Part shown: positions 18,015-27,104 of the stretch, one piece after another
Position numbering within the stretch: the stretch's first letter is position 1
Layout: the number at the start of each line of letters is the position of its first letter
Source of the DNA: DASPSR01 sp035516175
GTDB lineage: Bacteria > Nitrospirota > UBA9217
Direction of reading: 5' to 3'
Length of the DNA stretch: 64,000 nucleotides
NCBI GenBank assembly: GCA_035516175.1
Contig: DATJAO010000045.1
Location: forward strand, 1-64,000
Notes under the pieces: generated by a model
Seen by the model: only the letters and a program-made list of their open reading frames with translations
What the model was told of the DNA's origin: nothing
Database searches by the model: none
Made by a program: the position numbers and the translations under genes

Positions 18015-19376
18015 TCATGGCCTCGGCCTTCTTTTTCTGCTCTGCTGGTTCTCCGGTCTCCGCCTCTTGGCGAAGATTCGTATGGGCGTGCCGCGGAACC
18101 CGAATGACTGCCGCAGATTGTTCTCGATATAGCGGAGGTAAGAGAAGTGGACGCCATCCGGGTAATTGACGAATACGACGAATGTCGGAGGTTTGACGTC
18201 CACCTGGGTGATATAATAGTATTTTACCCGCTTTCCCCGGTAGAGCGGCGGTTCGTGACCAGCGGCGAGCCTCTCGAAGATCCTGTTAAGGTCGGCTGTG
18301 GGAACGCGTTTCTCTCGTTCAGCGACTATCTTATCAATCTCTTCAAAGACCTTGGTGACCCGCTGGCGGGTGACGGCCGAAATGGTGAGGACTGAAGCGT
18401 AATCAGCGAACTTGAGCCTCTGTTGAACGTCCTGCATGAACCGCTTGAACGCATGCTCTCTGTCAGGAACAAGGTCCCACTTGTTAAGCCCGATGATGAT
18501 GCCCTTGCCCGCCTCATGCGCGAGGCCCACGATCCGTTCGTCCTGCTCGGTGATCCCCTCCGAGGCGTCGATCAGCACGAGAGCGACATCCGTACGAGAT
18601 ATGCTTTTCATAGCGCGCATCACGCTGTATTTTTCAACTCCTTGGCTGATCCTGCCGCGGCTTCGGATGCCGGCGGTGTCCACGAGCACATATTTTCTAC
18701 CATAGTACTGGTAGACACTGTCGACGGCGTCCCTCGTCGTGCCTGCGACGGGGCTTACTATCATCCGGTCCTCGCCGATTAGCGCATTTACGAAGGACGA
18801 CTTCCCGACATTCGGCCTGCCGATGATCGCGATTCGCGGCACGGCACCCGCCTCTTTATCCTGTGGTTGTTCGTCTGTCTCTGGCAGCATGCGGGAGAGC
18901 TCGTCCATGAGCTCGGAAAATCCCGGGCCGTGCTGTGCGGACACGGGAAAGAGGACGTCGATTCCGAGTCGGTAGAAGTCCGGGAGGAACGCTTCGTGCC
19001 GGACTCCGTCAACCTTGTTGACGGCGTAGATCACCGGTTTGCCGGAAGCCCTGAGTCGCTGGGACACCTCGATGTCCGAGGGAATCAGCCCCTGTTGCCC
19101 GTCCATGAGGAAGATGATATAGTCGGCTTCCTCCACGGCGAGCGTGGTTTGCTCCCTCATCTTGGTGTACATGGGATCATCGGTATCGGGCTCGAACCCG
19201 CCGGTGTCCACGAGCAGAAAGCGCTTTCCTTCCCATTCCGCCTCTGCGTAATTGCGGTCACGAGTCACGCCCGGCATGTCCTCAACAATGGCAAGGTTTC
19301 TGCCGATGATCCGGTTGAACAGGGTTGACTTGCCGACGTTCGGCCGGCCGACTATGGCGACAACTGGTTTCGACAT
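18015..19376 (-). CDS. der: ribosome assembly GTPase Der (EngA)
   Basis: 453 residues with the diagnostic tandem of two Era-like GTPase domains and a C-terminal KH-like domain. Domain 1 has GRPNVGKSTL (P-loop), DTGG and NKVD. Domain 2 has GRPNVGKSSF, DTAG and NKWD. The KH-like end includes PIRIFAKRRR. Der acts in late 50S subunit assembly. Length is typical. The start is the ATG at 19376 (MSKPVVAIVG). It is transcribed alone or ahead of a terminator at 17861-17900, divergent from the DUF4124 gene. Confidence 0.96.
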   Translation of the reverse strand: MSKPVVAIVGRPNVGKSTLFNRIIGRNLAIVEDMPGVTRDRNYAEAEWEGKRFLLVDTGGFEPDTDDPMYTKMREQTTLAVEEADYIIFLMDGQQGLIPSDIEVSQRLRASGKPVIYAVNKVDGVRHEAFLPDFYRLGIDVLFPVSAQHGPGFSELMDELSRMLPETDEQPQDKEAGAVPRIAIIGRPNVGKSSFVNALIGEDRMIVSPVAGTTRDAVDSVYQYYGRKYVLVDTAGIRSRGRISQGVEKYSVMRAMKSISRTDVALVLIDASEGITEQDERIVGLAHEAGKGIIIGLNKWDLVPDREHAFKRFMQDVQQRLKFADYASVLTISAVTRQRVTKVFEEIDKIVAEREKRVPTADLNRIFERLAAGHEPPLYRGKRVKYYYITQVDVKPPTFVVFVNYPDGVHFSYLRYIENNLRQSFGFRGTPIRIFAKRRRPENQQSRKRRPRP

Positions 19377-19610
19377 GGTTTTTACAGCAGTCTCTTGATG
19401 CTAATATCCTAAATAGCAGCGGTCTTAAAGTTCAAATGTTCAAACTGTTCAAAAATTGAGTTATTCAATATTTTTTCGGAATTAGGTTTTGATTTTCGGT
19501 GTTGACGTCACGCACTATATCATTTTTAAGCGCGTCAGTTCAAGAAAAAACCTTGCGAAGCCTCGTCATTTGTGTTATTTTTTATTTTCATACCATTCCA
19601 AGAGGCCACC

Positions 19611-20135
19611 ATGCGAAGATATACTATTCTGGCTGTGTGCATCATGCTTTTGTACGCTTCTCACGCTGCGGCGGAGTTTTACCGGTGGGTGGACAGTGAC
19701 GGCAAGGAATTTTTTACCAACAACCCTGCGAAGATACCCCAAGAGTACCGGAGCAGATCACTGCCGGTTAAGATCGATGAAGCCCGGGTAAGCGTGAGGG
19801 ACAATCCGCTTGTCGCGACTAAGATGCCGGTGTCTGTCAAGGAGCATAAGGACAAGTACGGTAGAGGAGAAGAGTATTGGCATGATAAGGCTTTGAACCT
19901 GCGACTGAAGCTCCACCATCTTCAGGATGAGCATGATCTGGTTCTGAAACAGCTGGAAGGCCAGGATCAGAAGCCTAAGAAGAACGGCAGTAAGAAGAAT
20001 AGGTCCTATTCAAGCGTCGAAAAAAAGAAGATGAAGCTTGAAAAAGATATTGCTAAAACCAGAAAGATGCTTGAAGTCGATCTCCCGGAAGAGGTGCACA
20101 AGGCGGAAGCATATGAGGGGTGGATCAGAGAGTAG
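19611..20135 (+). CDS. DUF4124 domain protein, secreted
   Basis: 174 residues. An N-terminal signal peptide (YTILAVCIMLLYASHAAA) leads directly into a DUF4124 motif (FYRWVDSDGKEFFTNNPAKI), typical of small periplasmic proteins. A charged, Lys-rich helical remainder follows with possible coiled coil (SSVEKKKMKLEKDIAKTRKM). ATG 19611 has AAGAGG seven bases upstream. A promoter-like TTGCGA-17-TATTTT lies just upstream (about 19553-19581). Function unknown. It is a single gene between der and leuS. Confidence 0.8.
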   Translation: MRRYTILAVCIMLLYASHAAAEFYRWVDSDGKEFFTNNPAKIPQEYRSRSLPVKIDEARVSVRDNPLVATKMPVSVKEHKDKYGRGEEYWHDKALNLRLKLHHLQDEHDLVLKQLEGQDQKPKKNGSKKNRSYSSVEKKKMKLEKDIAKTRKMLEVDLPEEVHKAEAYEGWIRE

Positions 20136-20662
20136 CGCGGAGCTCACTGCTCGCATACAGAGTTACGGCAGCCCAAATGCGGCCGCAGCCATCCAGCGCA
20201 TCTCGGAAATCGCTGTGATAGGGGGCTAAGGATTCGCGGACCGAAAGTTTAAAAAGATCATTATCGCGGAGAGCCTCTTGCATGCTCTTGACGGTCACGG
20301 TATGATCTTCGGTCAGGACAGTAACCCCCTGTATGGTACCCGCTAGTCAGTGGAGATTCTGAATGTCCAGGGGGGCCAGCAAGACAGACCTTATAATGGC
20401 TGACATCACGTTGCCACTGATGGACGGGGAAAGCTTTGCTCCATGATCTCTTATCGTCATTGAGCAATTTGTCAAGGGACGTATCAAGCATTGACACAGT
20501 TAATGATGCGACATTTTCCATCATTTTTGCAACGGTGGCAATCCAGAGTATCTAGGTTCCTGCTTCCGCTGGAATGCCCTCAAACAAGGTGCCTTATGCC
20601 AGGATTCCCACAGCCTGCTGTGGAGAGGTTCATTGCTATTCACAATGTTTTGGAGGCATCAG
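20136..20662. other. 527-base gap with a possible decayed minus-strand coding remnant
   Basis: On the minus strand about 20150-20524, protein-like pieces lie in different frames: ENVASLTVSMLDTSLDKLL, then GNVMSAIIRSVLLAPLDIQN, then GVTVLTEDHTVTVKSMQEAL and NDLFKLSVRESLAPYHSDF. They read like a broken sensor or envelope protein, but I cannot name a family, and an intact start is missing. No leader element such as a T-box is visible before leuS. Confidence 0.3.
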
Positions 20663-23137
20663 TTGGACGAACGGTACGATTTCAGGAAAGTTGAAGAGCG
20701 CTGGCAACGCTACTGGGAAGAGCAAAAGACGTTCAAGGTAACCGAAGACGCATCGAAGCCGAAATACTACTGCCTCGAGATGTTTCCCTACCCCTCGGGC
20801 AGGATCCATATGGGCCATGTGCGGAATTACGCCATCGGAGACGTGATTTCGCGCTATAAGCGGATGAACGGGTTCAACGTGCTCCACCCCATGGGATGGG
20901 ACTCCTTCGGCCTGCCGGCCGAGAACGCAGCCATCAAACACGGCATCCATCCTTCGAAGTGGACGCTGGAGAACATCGCCTTCATGCGGGACAAGCAGCT
21001 CAAGCGTATGGGCCTCTCTTACGACTGGGACCGCGAGGTGACCACCTGCCTCGAAGACTACTATCGTTGGAACCAATGGTTCTTCATCAAGATGTACGAG
21101 CGGGGACTGGCATACAAGAAACTCTCGTACGTGAACTGGTGCCCGTCCTGCGGCACCGTGCTTGCGAACGAGCAGGTGGAGGGCGGGCTCTGCTGGCGCT
21201 GTGGTTCGGTCGTTACACATAAAGAACTTGAGCAGTGGTTCTTCAAGATAACGGCCTACGCCGAGGAACTGCTCTCTTACTGCGACAAGCTTACTGGCTG
21301 GCCAGAGCGCGTGCTCACGATGCAGCGGAACTGGATCGGGAAATCCATCGGTGTGGAGGTAGACTTCATTGTCGAAGGAACGGGCGAGAAGCTCACCATC
21401 TTCACTACGCGCCAGGATACGCTCTATGGCGTAACTTTCATGAGCATCGCGCCCGAACATCCCATGCTCGAGTCTCTCATCAAGGGCAAGAAACAAGCCG
21501 ACGAGGTGCGCGCCTTCTGTCAGCGGGTGATGCGCGAGGACAAAGCTTCCCGTACCGACGAGAAACAGGAGAAGGAGGGCGTCTTTACCGGCTCCTATGC
21601 CATTAATCCCTTGAACAATGAAAAAGTGCCGGTTTGGGTCGGTAACTTCGTGCTTATGGAATACGGTACCGGAGCGATCATGTCCGTGCCTGCCCACGAC
21701 CAGCGCGATTTTGAGTTCGCCAAGAAGTACGGATTGCCGATCCGTGTCGTGATCCAGAATCCTGGAAAGGGAGTCGTGGCCGAGACGATGCAACATGCCT
21801 ATGTCGAGGACGGCGTCATGGCGAACTCCGGCAGATTCGACGGCCTCTCGAACACTGTGTCAAAGGAAAAGATCGCCGATTATGTCGAACAGAGCAAGCT
21901 TGGCAAGCGCACAGTGAATTGGCGGCTTCGCGACTGGGGCATCTCGCGCCAGCGCTATTGGGGGACGCCGATTCCGATTATCTACTGCGAAAAGTGCGGC
22001 GCTGTTCCGGTTCCGGAGAGCCAGCTACCCGTAAAACTGCCGATGGACGTTGAGTTCACTGGCAAGGGACTATCGCCTCTGGTGGAGTCCAAGTCCTTCC
22101 GGGAAACGACCTGCCCGCAGTGCGGAGGAACAGCTCGGCGCGAGACGGACACCATGGACACCTTTGTAGACTCGTCATGGTATTTCCTTCGCTACTGTTC
22201 GTCGAAATATGATAAGGCGCCCTTCGACAAAAAAGCAGCGGCCTACTGGATGGGCGTGGACCAGTACATCGGAGGCATCGAGCACGCCGTGTTGCACTTG
22301 CTCTATGCACGGTTCTTTACGAAGGTGATACGGGACCTCGGACTCTTCGATGGCGACGAGCCGTTCGAGAATCTCCTGACACAGGGCATGGTGATCAAGG
22401 ACGGTGCAAAGATGAGCAAGTCCAAGGGCAACGTGGTAGATCCGGACTTCATCCTCTCAAATTACGGCGCGGACACGGCCCGGCTCTTCTCTCTTTTTGC
22501 CGCACCGCCGGAGCGCGACCTCGACTGGAGCGACCAGGGCGTGGACGGTGCGTATCGCTTTCTGCATCGTGTCTGGGCGATCGTGTACAAGTTGAGCGGA
22601 GATATTAAGGACAGAAACCCTGCCGGGCCTCAGTTCCGGGGTGATAAACTCTACCGTAAAACTCATCTCACAATAAAAAAAGTGACTGAAGACATCGAGC
22701 GCGAGTTCCATTTCAATACCGCGATCGCGGCGCTGATGGAGATGGTGAACGAGATGTACGATTATACGTCGAGCGGGTTTAGCCCCAACAGGCAAGGACC
22801 TGTGCTACGGTCGGCCATCGACGCGCTCACGCTGCTTATTTCTCCTTTTGCGCCGCATTTCGCAGAAGAGCTGTGGGCCGCACTCGGCGGGAAGGGCACG
22901 ATCGCGCATGCCGCTTGGCCCCAGTACGACCCCGATGCGATCGTAGCAACGGAGATCACGATCGTGGTTCAGGTGAACGGGAAGGTCCGGAGCAAGCTGA
23001 CAGTGCCGGCCGGGACATCGGGCAAGGACATCGAAGCTGCAGCGCTTGCGGACTCGAAGGTCAAGGAGTTTATGAACGGCAAACCTCCGAAGAAGGTGAT
23101 CGTGGTTCAGGGTAAGCTGGTGAATGTGGTGGTGTAA
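20663..23137 (+). CDS. leuS: leucyl-tRNA synthetase
   Basis: Class I aminoacyl-tRNA synthetase with its normal length of about 825 residues. Signature HIGH-type sequence PYPSGRIHMGHVRNYAIGD near residue 45; zinc-type cysteines (WCPSCGTVLANEQV, CWRCG); a CP1 editing domain with TTRQDTLYGVTFM; KMSKSKGNVVDPD in the catalytic core; and a C-terminal domain ending in QVNGKVRSKLTVPA. TTG 20663 has GGAGG six bases upstream and gives the standard N-terminus (DERYDFRKVEERWQRYWEE). In-frame ATG codons further upstream give an atypical extension. It leads a plus-strand series with lptE and holA. Confidence 0.96.
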   Translation: MDERYDFRKVEERWQRYWEEQKTFKVTEDASKPKYYCLEMFPYPSGRIHMGHVRNYAIGDVISRYKRMNGFNVLHPMGWDSFGLPAENAAIKHGIHPSKWTLENIAFMRDKQLKRMGLSYDWDREVTTCLEDYYRWNQWFFIKMYERGLAYKKLSYVNWCPSCGTVLANEQVEGGLCWRCGSVVTHKELEQWFFKITAYAEELLSYCDKLTGWPERVLTMQRNWIGKSIGVEVDFIVEGTGEKLTIFTTRQDTLYGVTFMSIAPEHPMLESLIKGKKQADEVRAFCQRVMREDKASRTDEKQEKEGVFTGSYAINPLNNEKVPVWVGNFVLMEYGTGAIMSVPAHDQRDFEFAKKYGLPIRVVIQNPGKGVVAETMQHAYVEDGVMANSGRFDGLSNTVSKEKIADYVEQSKLGKRTVNWRLRDWGISRQRYWGTPIPIIYCEKCGAVPVPESQLPVKLPMDVEFTGKGLSPLVESKSFRETTCPQCGGTARRETDTMDTFVDSSWYFLRYCSSKYDKAPFDKKAAAYWMGVDQYIGGIEHAVLHLLYARFFTKVIRDLGLFDGDEPFENLLTQGMVIKDGAKMSKSKGNVVDPDFILSNYGADTARLFSLFAAPPERDLDWSDQGVDGAYRFLHRVWAIVYKLSGDIKDRNPAGPQFRGDKLYRKTHLTIKKVTEDIEREFHFNTAIAALMEMVNEMYDYTSSGFSPNRQGPVLRSAIDALTLLISPFAPHFAEELWAALGGKGTIAHAAWPQYDPDAIVATEITIVVQVNGKVRSKLTVPAGTSGKDIEAAALADSKVKEFMNGKPPKKVIVVQGKLVNVVV

Positions 23138-23143
23138 AGGACG

Positions 23144-23272
23144 AACTTCAAATCATGAGCTCCAATTCCAAATAACGTCGAAAGTCCAAACTCTAATAAC
23201 TAAGCACGTTTGAGTTTCGATATCGAGAATTGATTATTATTTGGGATTCGGATATTGGGATTTGAGATTTAT
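23144..23272. repeat. long imperfect inverted repeat between leuS and lptE
   Basis: Left arm words such as CCAATTCCAAATAA near 23163 are answered by TTATTTGGGATTCGG near 23237. CGAAA/TTTCG and CTCAAA/TTTGAG pairs lie inside and outside. It is built from short repeated words and fills the whole gap. Confidence 0.45.
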
Positions 23273-23283
23273 AAAGGATTATC

Positions 23284-23835
23284 ATGCAAAAGAAAATCAA
23301 AAATATCATAGTGGCTGTTACGTTGGTTGTGATTGCGACAGCGCCTGCCTGCGGTTACCATTTGTCCGGGACCGGCGGCATCGTACCTCAAGGAGTAAAG
23401 ACGCTCTCTGTCCCGGTATTTTTTAATGCTACGAACGAACCCTATGTGGATGTGGATGTAACGCAGGCTGTGGTCGAGGAATTTCTCACCGACGGCAGGC
23501 TGAAAGTCGTGAGCCTCGAAGACGCGGATCTTGCACTCCGGGGGAAAGTCACCACATACGAGGTGATACCTCTCTCTTATAACCCGCAGTCCTATGTGCA
23601 GCAATACCGTGTACGAATGGTCGTAGAGGCGGTCCTCGAAGACCTCAGGTCAAAGAAGATCCTTTGGAGGGAGCGCGGGATCGAGGCCAACTTCATCTCC
23701 GAATATTCCGTCTCATACGACCCTACAGGGAAAGCCGAAATCACGTTGACAAAGAACGCGAAGGATGTGGCCATCAAAAACGCGAGTATGGACATTGCCC
23801 AGACGCTGCGCAGCAGGGTGCTTGAAGGGTTCTGA
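23284..23835 (+). CDS. lptE: LPS-assembly lipoprotein LptE
   Basis: 183 residues. A signal sequence with a lipobox ends at Cys 23 (ATAPACGYHLSG). GYHLSG right after the cysteine is the usual LptE start. The LptE/RlpB fold follows: SVPVFFNATNEP, then VEEFLTDGRLKVV, and the conserved YEVIPLSYN strand. LptE plugs the LptD barrel that inserts lipopolysaccharide in the outer membrane, so its presence indicates a diderm cell. AAAGGATTATC lies before ATG 23284. In many bacteria lptE follows leuS and precedes holA exactly as here, which supports the call. Confidence 0.92.
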   Translation: MQKKIKNIIVAVTLVVIATAPACGYHLSGTGGIVPQGVKTLSVPVFFNATNEPYVDVDVTQAVVEEFLTDGRLKVVSLEDADLALRGKVTTYEVIPLSYNPQSYVQQYRVRMVVEAVLEDLRSKKILWRERGIEANFISEYSVSYDPTGKAEITLTKNAKDVAIKNASMDIAQTLRSRVLEGF

Positions 23836-23845
23836 AAAACGGTAT

Positions 23846-23916
23846 AGTTCAAATGTCAAATAGAGTTCAATCGGAGGAGTGTCAAATTGTTTTTGATTGA
23901 CATTGACGTTTGAATG
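23846..23916. repeat. imperfect inverted repeat between lptE and holA
   Basis: The left arm contains AGTTCAAATGTCAAAT and a second AGTTCAAT. The right arm reads GATTGACATTGACGTTTGAA. The arms pair imperfectly and are made of repeated TTCAA/TCAAA words. Confidence 0.4.
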
Positions 23917-23969
23917 TTAATATTTACCTGAGATCCGGATTTTAGCATTTGGAGTTTATTTGGGATTGT

Positions 23970-24971
23970 ATGCTCAAGTATCATGATCTCATAGTCGGCC
24001 TCAAGCAGGAGAAATTACTTCCCCTCTATTTATTTTACGGCGAAGACGAGTTTCTCATCCAGGAGGCGCTCGATATCATTATCAAGAAGGTCGTGGAGCC
24101 CGGCACGAGGGACTTCAACTTTAACACTCTCTACTGCCGCGACACCTCGGCCTCGGAAATCGTGAATCTTGCCCAGACCCTCCCGTTCATGTCTGAGAAA
24201 CGGCTCGTGATTGCCAGGGATTTTGACGCGCTCAAGGCCGCCGACCTTCAGGAGCTTCTTCCCTATCTCAACGACCCTTCACCAAGCAGCTGCCTCGTGA
24301 TGATCTCGAACCAGGGAAGGTATGAAAAAAAATCCATCACGTCTGCAGTAGAGGCTCACGGCGCGGTAACGAGATTCTTTCCGCTTCTGGACCGCGAGGT
24401 CGTGACGTGGATCGAGGGATGGACGAAAGCGCGGGGTCTGTCCCTGCCACGAGACGCGGCACAGTATCTCTGGCAAACGATCGGCAACGATCTGCAAACA
24501 ATTAGCAACGAGCTTGAAAAGATAGAGATCTATATCAAAGCGAAGAAGGCTATTGCCTTGGACGATGTGAAGGCGGTGGTGGGAGACTTCAGGGAGTATT
24601 CGTCCTTTGACCTCGCTGCGGCCCTCGGGTCAAAGGACCGGGCAAAGGCGTTCCTGATTCTCTCCCGGCTGCTTCAGGAAGGGGAACAGCCCGTGGGTCT
24701 GCTCGGTGCGATCGCTTGGAACTTCCGGCGTCTCATGCGCGCCAAGTCTATGGAGGCGTCAGGCGACGGGTTTGATGAGATAAAAAGGAAACTAAACGTG
24801 ATCTTCCATCAATCCGCCTCGTTTCATGAGCAAATGCGGCAGTTTAGCGTGGATGAACTGCGTAAGGCATTTGATGTGATGTTAACAGCGGATAAGGCGC
24901 TTAAGTCGAGCGGCCTCACGGGCAAGCTAGTTCTGGAGCGGATGATCCTGGAATTGTGCGGTTCTGCTTAA
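23970..24971 (+). CDS. holA: DNA polymerase III delta subunit
   Basis: 334 residues. HolA opens the sliding clamp within the clamp-loader complex. Visible features: N-terminal LPLYLFYGEDEFLIQEALDI, the degenerate AAA+ site of this family; SEKRLVIARDFDAL; the central helical part with SNELEKIEIYIKAKKAIALD and VVGDFREYSSFDLAAALGS; and the C-terminal collar domain with LLGAIAWNFRRLMRAKSM. The alternative start at 23949 would add seven residues; ATG 23970 (MLKYHDLIVGL) fits the family better. It follows lptE in the conserved leuS-lptE-holA arrangement. Confidence 0.93.
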   Translation: MLKYHDLIVGLKQEKLLPLYLFYGEDEFLIQEALDIIIKKVVEPGTRDFNFNTLYCRDTSASEIVNLAQTLPFMSEKRLVIARDFDALKAADLQELLPYLNDPSPSSCLVMISNQGRYEKKSITSAVEAHGAVTRFFPLLDREVVTWIEGWTKARGLSLPRDAAQYLWQTIGNDLQTISNELEKIEIYIKAKKAIALDDVKAVVGDFREYSSFDLAAALGSKDRAKAFLILSRLLQEGEQPVGLLGAIAWNFRRLMRAKSMEASGDGFDEIKRKLNVIFHQSASFHEQMRQFSVDELRKAFDVMLTADKALKSSGLTGKLVLERMILELCGSA

Positions 24972-25082
24972 GGGCTGTGACAGAAGAGAAGCGGAGAAAA
25001 TCAGGTCCTTGCAAAAGCGCACGGTATGCCAAGGCCTATTTACTGATTTGGCGACCGTTGCATGCTCGTCGAGAGAATCTGA

Positions 25083-25352
25083 TTACGCAACGGAAATCTT
25101 GCTAACCTTGGTTGAAAGGCGGGAGATTTTCCGGGAAGCAGTGCTCTTGTGCAGGATGCCCTGCGATGCGGCCTTGTCATAGGCCTTCATGGCCTTTGCC
25201 ATGGCTTCTTTCGCCACGTCGGTGTTCTTGGCCTCCACGGCTTGCTCCACCTTCTTGGCCAGGGTCTTAAGCATGGATTTTACCGATTTGTTGATCTCAT
25301 GCTTCTTCTCGGCCTGCTTCTGCCTTTTGATTGCTGACTTGTGCGTTGCCAC
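25083..25352 (-). CDS. rpsT: 30S ribosomal protein bS20
   Basis: 89 residues starting at GTG 25352 (VATHKSAIKRQKQAEKKHEI), with AAGGAGG seven bases upstream. A start at 25376 would add eight atypical residues. bS20 is a three-helix bundle that binds 16S rRNA early in 30S assembly. The sequence has the lysine- and alanine-rich composition and ends SRLSTKVSKISVA. It lies convergent to holA and divergent from murJ. No convincing terminator is seen just beyond it. Confidence 0.96.
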   Translation of the reverse strand: MATHKSAIKRQKQAEKKHEINKSVKSMLKTLAKKVEQAVEAKNTDVAKEAMAKAMKAYDKAASQGILHKSTASRKISRLSTKVSKISVA

Positions 25353-25494
25353 TTTCGTGCCTCCTTCGGGGTTCAAAACAGACTAATCTTTTAGCATAAA
25401 GGGCCGATGGGTGTCAAGAAAAAAAACCTTTTCTTGCCGCCTGTTTTCTGGTACAGTTACCACTTATTTTCGCTTTGTTCCAAGGTGATCGGGG

Positions 25495-27075
25495 ATGTCT
25501 GAGAATGTAAAGGTCGCAAAGGCGGCGGGGATCGTGGGTTCTGCAACACTTGCGAGCCGCATCATGGGGTACATCCGGGACATGGTTATGTCCTGGATAT
25601 TCGGCACGAGTCTGGCCGCCGACGCCTTCTACGTGGCGTACCGCATTCCGAACCTCTTGCGCGAGCTTTTGGCAGAGGGCTCCATGTCTGCAGCGTTCAT
25701 CCCGGTCTTCACAGAGACGCTCACCAAGGAATCCAGGGAAAGCGCCCGTCATCTGGCAAATGCCGTATTCGCCCGGCTGCTTTTGATTCTCGTTGTCTTG
25801 ACCGGTCTTGGCATCATCTTTGCCCCCTACGTGGTAAAGATAATTGCATTGGGGTGGGAGTATAAGGCAGAATACCACGACAAGTACCTTCTTGGTGTAA
25901 AGCTCACGAGGCTCATGTTCCCCTACCTTCTGTTCATCGGCATTGCTGCGCTCACCATGGGCATGCTCAACTCGCTCCATGCATTCCTTACACCCGCGCT
26001 GTCACCGGTTATGCTGAATGTGATGATCATTTCGGCGGCTGTCCTGAGCCAGCAGTTCCTGCAACAACCCATTCTCGGGGTAGCTTTTGGCGTCGTCATT
26101 GGCGGAGTATTCCAGTTCCTGATCCAGGTGCCTGGGCTCAGGAGGCAAGGGATGATGCTTAAGCCGCAGTTCAGTCCAAATCATCCGGGCGTAGGAAAAA
26201 TTGCAAGGTTAGCAGCACCAGTCTTATTTAGTTCCTCGGTTAACCAGCTCAATATCTTTATGGGAACCATCTTCGCATCGTTCCTTGCGACCGGGAGCAT
26301 CAGCTATCTGTTCTACGGCATGCGGTTCATCCACTTTCCGCTCGGTATCTTCGGTATCGCCATCGCTACGGCCGTGCTCCCCACCATGTCGGTACAGGCC
26401 GCGCAGCGCGAGATGATGGAGTTCCGCAAGACTTTGTCCTTCGGGCTGCGATTGGTATTCTTTATCATGTTTCCGGCCATGGCCGGGCTGATCACGCTGC
26501 GGGTACCGATTGTGAACCTTATGCTCGAACACGGACAGTTCGACCGCATCTCCACACAAGGCACTGCTGCGGCGCTTCTATACTATGCCATGGGGCTCTG
26601 GTCCATGGCAGGCGTGAGGATCGTTTCCCAGGCGTTTTATTCTCTCCAGGATACACGCACGCCTGTTAAAATCGCTGTTCTTGCCTTGTGTACGAACATC
26701 GTGCTCAGCCTGATCGCTATCCTCTGGACCTCCCTCGCACATGGCGGTTTAGCACTTGCCACGTCGTTCGCATCCATGCTAAACTTGGGTCTCTTGACTA
26801 TGATGCTCAGGAAAAAGATCGGCAGCATGGACGGCAGGAGAATTCTCATGTCCCTCCTCAAGATCGTTCCGGCTTCACTTGCGATGGGTGCGATTGGTTG
26901 GTGGATCAGCAGGAACCCCGTCTGGAATATGGGCCGGCATACATTGTTCAAGAGCGAACTCCTGGGTGGCGGCCTGGTCGCGAGCATGCTCTTCTATATT
27001 GCCGCCATGTGGGTGTTGAGGAGCGAAGAGCTTAAGTTCATCTGGGGAATGGTGAAGGGGAAAAGACAACCGTGA
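25495..27075 (+). CDS. murJ: lipid II flippase MurJ (MviN)
   Basis: 526 residues with about 14 membrane segments of the MOP exporter superfamily. It begins with the MurJ signature KAAGIVGSATLASRIMGYIR and continues AYRIPNLLRELLAEGSMSAA, with arginines that line the substrate cavity. It flips lipid II across the inner membrane for peptidoglycan synthesis. Length is normal for the family. ATG 25495 follows GGTGATCGGGG. It lies 30 bases upstream of the alkyltransferase gene and probably shares its transcript. Confidence 0.95.
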   Translation: MSENVKVAKAAGIVGSATLASRIMGYIRDMVMSWIFGTSLAADAFYVAYRIPNLLRELLAEGSMSAAFIPVFTETLTKESRESARHLANAVFARLLLILVVLTGLGIIFAPYVVKIIALGWEYKAEYHDKYLLGVKLTRLMFPYLLFIGIAALTMGMLNSLHAFLTPALSPVMLNVMIISAAVLSQQFLQQPILGVAFGVVIGGVFQFLIQVPGLRRQGMMLKPQFSPNHPGVGKIARLAAPVLFSSSVNQLNIFMGTIFASFLATGSISYLFYGMRFIHFPLGIFGIAIATAVLPTMSVQAAQREMMEFRKTLSFGLRLVFFIMFPAMAGLITLRVPIVNLMLEHGQFDRISTQGTAAALLYYAMGLWSMAGVRIVSQAFYSLQDTRTPVKIAVLALCTNIVLSLIAILWTSLAHGGLALATSFASMLNLGLLTMMLRKKIGSMDGRRILMSLLKIVPASLAMGAIGWWISRNPVWNMGRHTLFKSELLGGGLVASMLFYIAAMWVLRSEELKFIWGMVKGKRQP

Positions 27076-27104
27076 GGAGCCATGAGTAAGGGGGGTGATG
27101 ATTC

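Noticed and set aside
20636..21796. 386-codon minus-strand open frame inside leuS
   Set aside because: Codon-mirror shadow of LeuS; His/Leu-rich translation with no motif.
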